Shown here piece after piece: positions 37,001 through 49,724 of a DNA stretch of 64,000 nt. The translations under genes were made by a program, and so were the position numbers. The notes under the pieces were generated by a model. It saw only the letters and a program-made list of their open reading frames with translations, was not told the DNA's origin and searched no databases. Origin of the DNA: Niebla homalea. Lineage: Eukaryota; Ascomycota; Lecanoromycetes; Lecanorales; Ramalinaceae. The DNA lies in the NCBI GenBank assembly GCA_019925105.1, contig JAHGAU010000021.1:434001-498000 (forward strand), written 5' to 3'. How positions within the stretch are numbered: position 1 is the stretch's first letter; each line of letters starts with the position of its first letter.

Positions 37001-39300
37001 TTATAAGGTAATAAATCTTTATTATAAGTAAACGGTAAAGATATTTTATTTTTTATATTTCTTATATTATTTATTTTAAGGATATTTATAATTTAAATTT
37101 ATATAAAATCTTCTTTATATCCGTCCTTAATATAATAATAAAAATTATTGCTTATCTATATAAATAAAATAATATACGTTAAGTAATTTAATTTAAAATA
37201 ATTATCTTTAAGGGTTATATTTTTATTTAAATTTATAAAACGGGATAAAACGTCCGGGATAATATATTCCTTTTTAGGTTTATATTATACGTTTAAATTA
37301 AAGAAACGAAGGAATTAAGATACTTTTATTAAATGGATATTTATACGTTTAATAAAGGTAATAAATATAATTAAGGTTTATATAATAATATTTAATATTA
37401 TTAAATAATTTATTTAAATAATTATTAAATATTTAAATAAATTGATTAAATAACGGATTTTTTAAATAATTTATATAAAGTTAATAATTTTAAGCTTTAT
37501 TAATTAATAGTTTTTTTTACGTTAATAAGTAATCGGGATAAAAATAAAATTAATTTAATTATTATCCTTAATAACTATAATTTAATTAATTTAAGTTATA
37601 ATATTTCTTTATTCTTAACGTAAAATATTATAACGTTAAAACCGAATTCTTTAAACGTATTAAGGTCGATTTATAAAATATAATTTATATTAAAATATAT
37701 AAATATAATTAGGTTAAATAAAGTTTCTTAAAATAAGTTAAAGCTTATTTATTCTTATACGGAAAGTTTATTTAATTTTATTATTAATACGTATTATTTA
37801 CGTGCCGTTCCGGTTAATACGGAACGTAATAATAACGTTTTTAACTTTTATAAAGGTTCCGTTAATTAAGTATATATAAATATAGATAAACGTAAATATT
37901 TTATAAAACTTAAGTAATATTTAAGCTATTTTAATATTATTAAATATTATAAATAATTAATTACTTTAAGCTTATCCTTAAAGGTTAATAATCCGAATAA
38001 ATTTACTTAATAATTAAGTAATTTAATATCCGGATACGTTAAGTACGTTTTTAACAGGGCGAAGGATATATTTTATTAAATAAATATTAAAAAAAGATAA
38101 CATAAATTACTTAAGTATTATTTAAAAATATTTATATTAATAACGATATTATTAATATATATTTACGTAATATTACGGATAAAATATAAGATTTTATTAA
38201 TTTATCGTTAAATATAAGTTATAGAATTTATATAACTTATAATAAATATTATAAATATTTTTTATCCGTAATATATATTAATTATTAATAAATAATAAGT
38301 TTTAAAATATGATTTTTATTAATTAAAAAATAAAATAATATTTATTAAAAAAATACGCTTTTTCTTAAATAACTTAATAATAACCTTATTTTATATAAGG
38401 ATAAAATATACGTTTAAAATAAATAAATTATTAAGGCCCTATATATCGATAACCGTACGTCCTTTATAAATATTATTATTTAATATTTTTTAAATAATAA
38501 ATACGGGAAATAAAAATAATATTAATTAAGATATAAAGATTAAATACCTTTTATATTAAGATTTATTAAAAGTTTTATTAATTATATTACGCTTTTTAAT
38601 TCTTAATAAATAAACCTTTTTTATGTTAAAAATTTATTTATATATAATTATTAATCGTCTTTTAATTATAGCTTTATTTATTTATACTCCGGGACGTTTA
38701 TAAAACCTAAATCTTTTTAAAGGGATAAAAACTTATTAATAAAATCGTTTAATTAACGTTATTTATTAAGTATATTATATACGTAAACGCCGTTAATAAG
38801 ACGGTCTTAATAAGTATATTAAATATAAAGATATCTGAATTAATATTATCGTTTACGTATATTATTATATTAATAATCTTTATATTTTTAATATAAAAAT
38901 AATTTTTATAATTTAATTCTTATATAAATCTTAAACGCTTATGTTTATTTACGTAAATAATACGATTTATATTATTTTTAATTATAATTCCTATTATTTA
39001 AGCGTTAACGAAATAAATAAATATAATAAATAAACGTTATAACTTTAATTTAAATAAAAAATCTTTATTTTATAATAAATTCATCGTACGGACGGAAATT
39101 ATAACTTTAAAATAAGGTTATATAACGGATATTTAATTAATATAAATAATATATTTAATAAATTTATTATATTATTTATATTTAATATCCGTTATAATAT
39201 TATAGCTTCCTATAAGTACCTTACGGTTTATAATATATATATTGATTTTCTTAAGATTAATAATATTATTTACTATAAGTATATAAGTACGTAAGTTATT
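37001..39300 (-). pseudogene. E4 pol: reverse transcriptase and RNase H, decayed
   Basis: The catalytic YINN (from YIDD) lies at 38148-38159 on the minus strand, within YINNIVININ. Downstream are ISFALLKTYLTYPDIKLL and YYLSFIKYLRLSIFIYT, then EPL*KLKTLLL, matching the RT thumb and connection of fungal Gypsy elements. RNase H should follow to about 37000 but I did not read a sharp motif. Borders are approximate. Confidence 0.72.
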
Positions 39301-42045
39301 TATAATATAAAGTTTACGTTTAAAATAAATTAATATTAAAATACCGGTTTTTTTATAATTAAAAATAAAGATTTAAATAAAAATATATTTATTTATTTAA
39401 TATCGATTTAAATTTACGCCGCGGATACCGAGTATAAATATTATTTTAAGTATTTTAACGTTTAAAAGGTTAAAAACCAACTAAACTCTATTTATAAGCG
39501 TAATATTATAATTAATATTAAAATATATATCCGTAATAATTTAATTATTATCCAATAATAACTTAATAATAATATAAGCGTAATTTTAAGGCTTAAAATT
39601 AAATTTAATACTTAAATTAATATTTAATATTATTGATTTAATTACGTTAACGTCCGTTATATAATAAAAACGTTTTACTTATTAAGACGTTATTCTTTTA
39701 TTAAGATACCGTCCGCGGATATAATTATATAATTTATTCTTAAGAATAAATATTTCTTCGTATTTATAATACGTTATTTTTATATCGATAAAGCCGATAA
39801 AACCTTCAATATTATTATTATTTTATTTATTAAAGGATACGTTTTATTATTTAAATAAAACGTTATATTTATTATCCGTATATCTTATATTTTTATATTA
39901 TTATTTATTAAAATATAAGTTATTTTTATAATATAAATACGTTAAGTTCTTATTTTACGGGTTTTATAAGTAATTTAATTCTTTATTTTTATTAAGAAAG
40001 TTTTAATATATAGCTTAAAGTTTAAACGTATTATTAAATTTATTATACTTATAGTTATTAAACCTTTTTTATCTTTATCCGTTTTAATTTATATTTAAAT
40101 ATATTTATCCGCGTCTTTAATATTAAGAGTTTACTGAAACGAACGTATTTAATAATACGGTAATTATTAACGGTTAATAAAGAACGGGTAATATTTTTAA
40201 TTATTAATTTTATTATTATTAATAAAAATAATATTATTATTATTATCTGTAAGTATTAAAACTATTTATGTAAAAACGAAATAAAATTTATTATTTAAAT
40301 AAAAAATTTTAAAACGCCAGATTATTATTATAGGCTTATAGTTATCCGTACGTCTTAAAAGGTTTTAATTAATTAAAATTTAATTAAAAGAATTAAGATT
40401 TATCTTTATTACGTTAATTTTATTAAAATTATTATTTTATTTAAAAAGATATATTAAACTATATATCTTTCTTTAACTTAAAAATTTAAATAAAGGACGC
40501 GATCGTAATTATTAATTAAAGTAAATTAATAAAAGTTTATAAGTCGGATATAATTCCTTAATATATAAAAGTTAATTAATTCTTAATATTATTAATATTC
40601 GTTAATTTAATATATTAAATAACGGTTTATACGTATATAATAGGTTTACGTTTATTCCGTATATTTTAAATAATATACTTTTCGGACGTTAAATATTATA
40701 AAGTAATATTAATCGTTTCCTTAAATTAAAATATAAAAATCCGGTATTATTAATTAACTTTAATATTAAAACGTAATCCGATATATTTAAGTTTAAATAA
40801 CTCCGCGGTATATTAAGTTAATACCGATCCTTTTAAGGTAATATTAATATTAATACGGATAATTATTAATCCTTTAATTAATATAAGATTATAAATACGT
40901 TCCGTAAATAGGATAATACTTTAATAATATATATTTTTATTAATAATAATAATTTCTCCGTCCCCGTATGATTTATTTAAATACGGGTTGAAAAATCTTA
41001 ACTTTAAAGTATATTATTTATCGTTATTATTATTTAAAGTAAATAGTTTAAACGGATTAAACTTATTAGGTTATTTACGTTAATTTAAAAGTCTTAATTA
41101 ATTTTATCCTTATTATTAAATACCGGCGATAATACGGGTAATAATACGGTTAATTATAGATTATATTTATTCCTTTATAAGTTAAATAATACTTATTATT
41201 AATACGTTTCTTGGATTTTATAATAACTATACGTAAATAACCTTAAATACGGAAATACCAGATATTAAAGTAATACCGTTAAAGCCTATACCGGACGTAC
41301 CGGACGGTATTATTAAAGGAATAATTAAGCCGGATAACTTTATTAAGGGTAACGTTAATAAAATATAATTTAAAGTATTCTTAACGGACGGCGGATTAAA
41401 ATAAAGATAATAATATTAAATAATCTTTTAATTAAAATTATAAACTGTTCTTTAGAATATTAATTTATTTAAAGGCTATATTAATAAGTATATTATTATT
41501 TTAAATTCTTTTCGATTACGTTTTATAAGCCTTATTAATAGGGTAAATATTGCTATAACGGACGTAGGACGTAATAATCGGTATATAATATATCCGATAC
41601 GTTACTTAAGATCTTTAAGGATATATTATTTTATAAAAATATAATTCGTTTATTTAAAATTAAATAATTAAAACGTAAAAAAAAAGGTCTTAATATCGAA
41701 ATATAAACCGGATAATATTTAAATTAATAAATAAATAAGGATATTATTAATCTATATTAAATAATTACGTAAATATAATAAAGGATAAAGTATAAGGAAT
41801 TCTTATTAAGTAAAAGGCGTTTAAAAAGTAAGCGATACCTTCTATAAATAATAAAATAACTATTTTAATTATTTTATTTATTTAGAATAAAAAAGAGAAC
41901 CAAGAAAACGTTCCGGTTATCTCCGAAATATAATTATTACCTTAAAATAATATATTTATGCTCCGTTCTTATTTATAAACCGGTAATAAAGTATTTAACG
42001 ATAACGGGTATAAAGTAAACTATTAAGGATAATATATATTATATT
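39301..42045 (-). pseudogene. E4 gag and protease region, decayed
   Basis: By position this is the 5' coding half of E4 on the minus strand. Long stretches are nearly free of C and G, so several frames on both strands look open, including a plus-strand one at 41470-41850 that reads YCYNGRRT. I do not trust any one frame. The last 11 bases (42035-42045) are the LINE-D target duplication. Confidence 0.45.
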
Positions 42046-42053
42046 GAGGAAGA

Positions 42054-43905
42054 ATGGTAACGAATAAAGGGACCTTAGAGGTCCAAAACGATGCGTATAT
42101 GTATAGCTCTAGTAATAGTAAGAGAAGTATATTAAGTGCGATAAGTGGAAGTAACGTAATAGTTAAGAATAAGGTAATAAACGGGTAAGTAACCTATGTT
42201 AATAAAAACGGTAATAACGTATACGGGCAATATAATAATAATAAGCCGGATAACGTTTAAAATAAATAAAAGAATTAAGGTTAATAAAATATGTATATTG
42301 AAACGTATAAAACGCGTAATAATAATACGGAGATAATAAGTAAATAAAGGGGTAAGAAAGCCGGTACGGTATTAACGGTAAGGAGTATAAGCGGGGGGAA
42401 AGGGTAAAAAAATCGCGGCGAAAGTATTATTAAGGATATATAAAGGGGAAATAAGGTTAATAAGGAGGATAAAACCTTAAAGGATTAAAGGTAAAAAACG
42501 GAGATAATACGTTGCTTAATAAATAAGAATGAAAAGGCGGTAAAAAAGGCGGTAAAGGCCTTAAAAGGATTCTTTATAATAAAGTAAAAGAATATTACGT
42601 TAAAGATTTAATTAATATTATAAATTAAGTTAAAAAACGTAAAGGACTTTTATATAAAAATAGGGGTAAAATTAAGGGAGGTAAAGCGGTTATAGGGCTC
42701 TTAAGGGGCAGTAATAAGGGCGTTAATAAAAAATAAAGACGGCGGTTTAAAGTTAAATATATAAAGTAAAAATATAAAGGCGGCGGCCCCTTAAATAAGA
42801 AAAAGTTAAGCGATAAGGATAATAAAAGGGGTACCCGCGGTAAAGAATAAAGGGATAACGGAAAAGAAAACGGCCGTATTAAAGAAGGCGAAGATAATAA
42901 TAATCCGTTTATTTAATAATAAAAAAAGGAATATAACGGTAAAAATAAACCCGTTATAGTTAATAAAAATTTTTAAAATAATAACGGAACTATTAATAAA
43001 ATAAATTATTATAATATATAAATTATAAAGTAAAAATATCCTTTTTAATATAGCGTTTTTAAAGGTGAAAAAAAACTTAAAGAAGTTTAAAACTTAAGTT
43101 AATAAGGGAGAATATAAGTTAATTAAGGTTTTAAGATAATTATTTATTATTATAATAAATAAAATATGCCTATTATATTTTAAAGAAGCTAAAAGAAAAA
43201 TTATATTAAAAAGTATAAAAAAAAAAAAAATATAGTTTTTTATTTAAAGCTTAAGATCGTTAATTATAGGCTTCCGTTAATAATAAAAAAACTTAATTCC
43301 TTAAAACGTATAAAGAAATATTTTATTATTATATTAAACGTAACGTTAATAAAGATATATAATAATATCTTAAATAAAAAGATTATTAAAAAGGGATCTC
43401 TTAAAATAACTTAATTATAAAATAAGGTAATTAATATTTATTAATATTTTAAGTATTAAAATTATAAATATATTATTATAAAGTATTTTAATATTATAAG
43501 GTATACGGTTTATATTAAAGGCTATAATACTTATAAGTATATAAAGTTAATAATTAAGGGGCTTATAAAAAATACGTTTAAATATATCGTATATAATAAG
43601 GAAGGATATTTAATATAGGATTCTAAGTATATAATAAAAGCCAGGGAGATTAAATATAAGGAAACCCGGATAATTATAAAATTTTAACGATATAATATAT
43701 ATAAAATTAATTTAATAAATTAATTAAAAACAGCCTTAAAACGTAAATTTAATTAATTAAATAATAAAAAGTAAATAACGGTAAAGAAAAGAAAACTTTT
43801 ACGATTTTAACTTTAAAAGCCAGCCGTTTTACGTCTTTAATAATAATTAAGAAAGTATTAAGTTAAAAAACGCTTAACTTTAATAAAAAGTCCGTAATTT
43901 AAACG
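42054..43905 (+). pseudogene. LINE-D ORF1, decayed
   Basis: The ATG is intact and followed by codons for VTNKGTPEVQNDAYV. It runs parallel to LINE-C ORF1 along its length, with the conserved block near 43160-43390 and the zinc-knuckle region near 43590-43680 (YIVYNKEGYLI*DSKYI). Stops of RIP type are frequent; the end is set by comparison with LINE-C. Confidence 0.68.
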
Positions 43906-43934
43906 GATATAAAAAAAAGAACTTTTATAAAGGT

Positions 43935-46900
43935 TAATATATAATATATTAACGTTTTTAAGAATAATATAATATAACGTCCGTAATAAGGGAATTAAAG
44001 TTATAATACCGATATTTAAGTTTAAAAAAGTTAAAAACGTTAATATTATAATAATATAGAAATTACCGTATAGCCTATATATATATTTATTTATTAATTT
44101 AAAAGAAGGGTTTTATTTAACCTTTAAAGGGGATAAAATAACCAGAATATACTTTTTATAAATAAATAGCTTAACGTAAATAATTAAGATATTACTTATT
44201 ATAATAGAAACCTTTATATACTTTATATTACGAAAGAAAAGGACTTAAAAGGCGACCTTAATATTTATAATATATATAACCCGCCGTTAATTAATAAAAA
44301 AACCTTCTATAATACCGTTACTTAAAAAGGTTTTAATTATTTTAAGTAAATATATATTACTTAAAAACTTTAATTTATATTATTATATATAAAATAAGGA
44401 AGGATATACGATAAATTATGTTAAATAAGATAACTTATTAATAATTATTACTTAAGTTAATTTTTTATTATTAATATTATAAAAGATTATTACGTAAGAA
44501 AATCGTAAGTTTAAAACGATAATTAATTTAATTTTTATTCGGAAAAGGTTATCGGCGTAATCGTAATATATAAGCTATAAAAGGACTTAAAATATAATTC
44601 GGATTATATATTAATATAAATAATTTTAGATTAAACCGTTAATACGATTATATTATTACCGGTAAAAAGGGTATAAAAAACGGTTAAGGAAATAAAAATT
44701 CATATAAAAGCGGAGGAAATAATAATATAATTTACGGACCTCCCTTAATTAAATAATAAAGACCGGATCGACCTTTTTATAAAGTAAATAATAAAGGTAT
44801 TAAATAAAATAATTAATAAGATTATTCCGATAATAAAATCTTCTTAAAAAATTAAAATTTATTAAAATAAAAAATATATAATAGTAACTATAAAAACGAA
44901 AAGGTTAATTAAATAAGCTTTTAAGTATAAAAATTAAAAAATACTTAATTAATTAAAAGTTATTTAAAAAAAAAAAAAAAAGGATTATTAAGAAGGTTAA
45001 ATAAATATACTTTCAATTTATAATATATAACTTAATAATCTTGTTTTATAATATTTAAAAGTTAATAAAGTATAATAAAGAATAAAGTAAAAAATTAAAG
45101 TTTATCCTTAAATTCCCGTTCCTTAAGAAACCCGATAATATATTAATTAATACCTTCAACGGTAAGATTAAGGCCCTTAAAGGAGTATTTTTCCCTTTTT
45201 TATTAAAAGTTAATTTAAATAATATCGATAACGTTATATGCTTTAACCCCGTATTAATAAACAAGGTAATAATATAAGATATAATAATTAAAGCGATTAA
45301 TAAATTAAAAAAAAATAAAGCCCCGGGACCGAATAAGATTCTTAATAGATTCTTAATAATAATAATTTTACCGTTTAAAAAGGGTTTTATTTACTTCTTT
45401 TGAATATATTTCGACGTTGGTTATTATTTACGTAAGTTTAAAGAGGTAAAGATAATTATCCTTAAGAAGTTTATTAAGCCGGATTATTTTAAAATAAAGT
45501 TTTATAAACCTATTAAACTTTTATATATATTAAAAAAGGCCTTAAAGACGGTAATAATAAGGATCCTTAATGATTATATAAAGAATTACGGACTTTTCCT
45601 TAATTAATAAATAAAAATAAAAAGAAATCGGTTAATAGAAATAGCCCTTAAAGGACTGGTTAACGGCGTATATACGGTATAGGGTTATAAGAAAAAGTAT
45701 ATTATAAGTCTTCTTTCTTTCAATATTATAAGTATTTTCAATAAAATAAATTATTAAAGGTTATTATATAACTTAAAAAAAAGGAAATATTACTTTTTTT
45801 AATTAAATAAATAAAAAGTTTTTTAAGTAATTAGAATATATTAATTAACTTAAGATAAAAAATAAGCTTAATAAAATTTATTATAACGGGGATTCCTTAA
45901 AGATTATTTATTTTTCCTATATTATTCTTATTCTTTAACGGTTTATTAATTAAGAAACTTATTAAATTAAAATAAAAAGTCTAAGTTAAAGGCTTTATTA
46001 ATAATATTTACCTTTTAACTTATAATACTTTTATATATATAAATTATTTAAAATTAAAATAAACTTATAACGTTTATTTTTAATAAATAAAAATTTACGG
46101 GGCTTAATTTATATTATATAAGTATAAATTTATTTATATAATTAAGAGCTTAAAGTTATATAATATAATAATTATAATAAACTTAAATAGAGTTACGGTA
46201 AAGCCGGATATTAACATTAAAATCCTTAATTTTTAAGTAAATAAAAAGTTCGATTAAAAAAACTATATAAAAAAAAATTTAAAAGAAAATAACTTTATAA
46301 GAAAAAAACCTTATTTATCTCGTTATATTAATATAAAAAGTTACGTTATAAAAAACCCGGACTATTTATTAGGCTATAATAAAGTTAATTATAATATACA
46401 TTATAGTTATTTAATATATATTTAAAAATACTCCGGGATATAAAAAAGAGCTTATTTAAATATTATAGAAAGTTTAAAATTGGTATTTAAAAGTAATTAA
46501 TAATATTTATAAAGTAACCTTTATCCCAGTATTAAAGTTTAAGGTTTTTATATTACCAATTAAGGTTTTATTAAATTAAATAATCGCTTAAATAAGGTTA
46601 AAGAAATATATATACTTAATTACGATAATAGGAAACGGGTAAATCCGTTAAAATCTTAATAAGCTTAAAGTTAAAAAAAATAAATTAAGAATATTTATTT
46701 TTTTCTTATTAAAATAAAGTAAAAGTAAACTAAGAAGGAAATTAACTTTATTAATATCCCGGAAATTAATTTAAGCGGATATAAATTCCTATTAAATGTA
46801 AAAAAAATTAAAATTAAAAGGATTTAAAGAATAAAGGTTATAACGATTATTTTATAAGTTATAATAAATTAAATTAAACGTTAACGGAAATATAAAGACT

Positions 46901-47690
46901 TTATATTTTAAAATTATTATTATTTAACTTTTAATAATAAAAAGATTATTAATAAGTATCTCCGCCGTTATAATATTATAAAAAAGGGTAATAACGGTTT
47001 AATTTATTTCCTATTTATTATATATATTTAAAGTCGGATAAACGCCGGATATAAGTACGGATAAAAAAAATAAGACGTTATATACGTCTTTATTTTTTAT
47101 CTTTTATTTACGGAAATTAAATTAAAATTTATCGTAAAAGTTAATATTTATAATTATTGTTAAATATTATTTATAAAGTAAAATATTTAAATAACCGTTA
47201 AGTTTATAATATTTACCGGATTATTATTATAATTTAATTTTATTATAAAGATAAATAAGGTTATTAAAAACCTTACGGAAAAAACCCGTTACCGGTTAAA
47301 AAAGAAAAAAAGGAACGGAAATCGGTTATATTAATTATATAAACCGGAAAGCATCTTTTATAGCCGTAAGGATATAATAATAAACGCTTATTAAAAGTCC
47401 TTAAAGAAATTAACGGCGATAATAATATAAAAGGAATATATATTAAGCATATAAGTATTAATAAAAATATTTAAAAATATTATATAAGGTTAAGGTAATA
47501 TAAATATATAAAGGAGCGGAAAAGCAACGAGCTTAAAAATAACCTTTATAAGGATATAATTATAATATTATAGATTTTCTTAAGGGAGTTAAAATATAAA
47601 AAATATATAAATAAATTATTATTCTTTAAACGGCCGTTAATATCTTTTACCTTAAAGGATAAAGGATAGAAGCTTAATAAACGCCGGTTT
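43935..47690 (+). pseudogene. LINE-D ORF2: endonuclease and RT, decayed
   Basis: It starts with TFLRII*YNV near 43953. RT motifs: KAPGPNKILNRFL near 45320-45350, the LKKFIKPDYFKIKFYKPI stretch near 45460, and FINNI at about 45994-46008 (from FVDDV). It ends before a 3' UTR carrying GGAACGCCGGAATTAGCTTA. It is a close relative of LINE-C ORF2. Confidence 0.75.
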
Positions 47691-47810
47691 TTACCTTAAC
47701 GTTATAAATATTAGGTTTTTACGGTTATTAATAAGGTTAAAAGGCTGCGTATTAAGGAACGCCGGAATTAGCTTAATTAGACCCGTAGTATAAATCAATC
47801 AATCAATCAA

Positions 47811-47821
47811 TATATTATATT
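47811..47821. repeat. Shared LINE-D/LINE-E target copy
   Basis: TATATTATATT lies between the two tandem LINEs and is also at 42035-42045 and 53636-53646. Three copies around two elements mean that two LINEs used the same site, or that one duplicated in tandem. Confidence 0.82.
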
Positions 47822-47831
47822 AGAACGAAAT

Positions 47832-49700
47832 ATGGCGACGAATAAAGGGACCCCAGAGGTCTAAAACGATACGTATATATATAGCTCTAATAATAGTGAA
47901 AAAAGTGTATTAAATGCGATAAATAGAAGTAACGTAATAGTTAAAAATAAGGTAATAAACGGGTAAATAACTTATATTAATAGAAACGGCGACGACGCGT
48001 ATAAATAATATAATAATAATAAGCCGGATAACGCTTAAAATAAATAAAAAAATTAAGGTTAATAAAATACGCATATTGAAACGCGTAAAATACATAATAA
48101 TAATATGGAAATAATAAGTAAATAAAGGGGTAAAAAGGCCGGTATAATATTAATAACGAAGGGTATAAGCGGGGGGAAAAGGCGGGAAAACCGCGGTAAA
48201 AGTATTATTAAGGATATATAAAAAGGAAATAAAATTAATAAGGAAAATAAAACCTTAAGGGATTAAAAATAAAAAACGGAGATAATATATTGCCCGGTAA
48301 GTAAGGGTAAAAAAACGGTAAAGGAAATAATAAAGGCCTTAAAAAAACTCTTTATAATAAAATAGAAAGATATTATATTAAAGACTTAACCGATATTATA
48401 GATTAAATTAAAAAGCGTAAAGGACTTCTATATAAAGGTAAAGGTAAGATTAAGGGAAACGGAGTATTTATAAGGCTTTTAAAAAGCGGGAGCGAAAGCG
48501 TTAATAAAAAGTAAAAACGGCTATTTAAGGTTAAAGGTATAAAACGAGGGTATAAAAGCGATAATTCCTTAAGCGAAAGAAAACTAGGTAATAAAGGTAA
48601 TAAAGAGGGTATTTACGGTAAAGAATAAGGGGATAACGGAGGAGAAAACAGCCGTATTAAAGAAATTAAAAATAATAATAATCCGCCTATTTAATAATAA
48701 AGAAAGGAATATAACTATAAAAGTAAATCCGCTATAATTAATAAAAACTTTTAAAATAACGATAAAATTATTAATAAAATAAATTATTATAATACGTAAA
48801 TTATAAAGTAAAAATATTTTGCTTAATATAACGTTATTAAAAGTAAAAAAAAAAGCTTAAAAACGTTAAAAACTTAAGCTAATAAAGAAAAATATAAGTT
48901 AATTAAGGTTTTAAGGTAATTATTTACCGTTATAATAAATAGGATATACTTATTATATTTTATAAAAACCGAAAAAAAAACCACGTTAAAAAATATAAAA
49001 AGGAGAATATAATTCTTTACTTAAAGCTTAAAATTATTAATTATAAACTTCTTTTAATAATAAGGAGGCTTAATTTTTTAAAACGTATAAAAAAGTATTT
49101 TACCGTTATATTAAGTATAACGTTAATAAAAAATATATAATAACGTTCTAAATAAAGGGATTATTAAAAAGGATTATTTAAAATAACTTAACTATAAAAT
49201 AAAACGGTAGATATTTATTAATATTTTAAATATTAAAATTATAAATATATTATTATAAAATATTTTAATATTATAAAATATATAATTTACGTTAAAAGTT
49301 ATAATACTTATAAGTATATAGAATTAATAATTAAAAGACTTATAAAAAACGCGTTTAAATACATTATATATAATAAGGAAGGATATTTAATATAGGATTT
49401 TAAATATATAATAAGAGTTAAAGAAATTAAACGTAAGGAAACCCGGATAATTACGAAAATCTAACGGTATAATATATACGGAATTAATTTAATAGGTTAA
49501 TTAAAAATAGCCTTAAAACGTAAACTTAATTAATTAAATAATAAAAGGTAAATAGTAATAACGGATAAAGTAAATAAAAGGAAATTTTTACGATCCCGAC
49601 CTTAAGGGCCGGCCGTTTTATATCTTTAATAATAATTAAAAAAATATTAAATTAAAAAACGCTTAACTTTAATAAAAAGTCTATAATTTAAATAAATATA
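47832..49700 (+). pseudogene. LINE-E ORF1, decayed
   Basis: The ATG is intact and followed by codons for ATNKGTPEV*NDTYI. The conserved block lies near 48930-49150 and the zinc-knuckle region near 49360-49440 (YIIYNKEGYLI*DFKYI). The same frame and layout as LINE-C and LINE-D are seen; stops are numerous. Confidence 0.68.
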
Positions 49701-49724
49701 AATAAGGGAGCCTTTATAAAGGTT

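Larger units (their letters stand above)
42046..47810 (+). mobile_element. LINE-D, full length
   Basis: An 8-base leader (GAGGAAGA) precedes the ORF1 ATG at 42054. It ends with an ATCA-repeat tail near 47792-47810, directly followed by the target TATATTATATT (47811-47821) and LINE-E. The same 11-mer lies before it (42035-42045) and after LINE-E (53636-53646). The layout equals LINE-C. The coding frames are decayed. Confidence 0.88.

Noticed and set aside
38900..41850. Plus-strand protein-like readings (such as YIYAADTEYKYYFKYFN and YCYNGRRT) suggesting a DNA transposase
   Set aside because: The element here is E4 on the minus strand, with RT, integrase and chromodomain in order. C/G-poor sequence gives open-looking frames on both strands and no transposase family motif was found.
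45055..45264. 69-codon minus-strand frame
   Set aside because: It is antisense to LINE-D ORF2 just before the RT core, whose plus-strand motifs match LINE-C and LINE-E.
47910..48095. 61-codon minus-strand frame rich in Ile/Leu
   Set aside because: It is antisense to LINE-E ORF1; the apparent hydrophobic protein is a result of AT bias.
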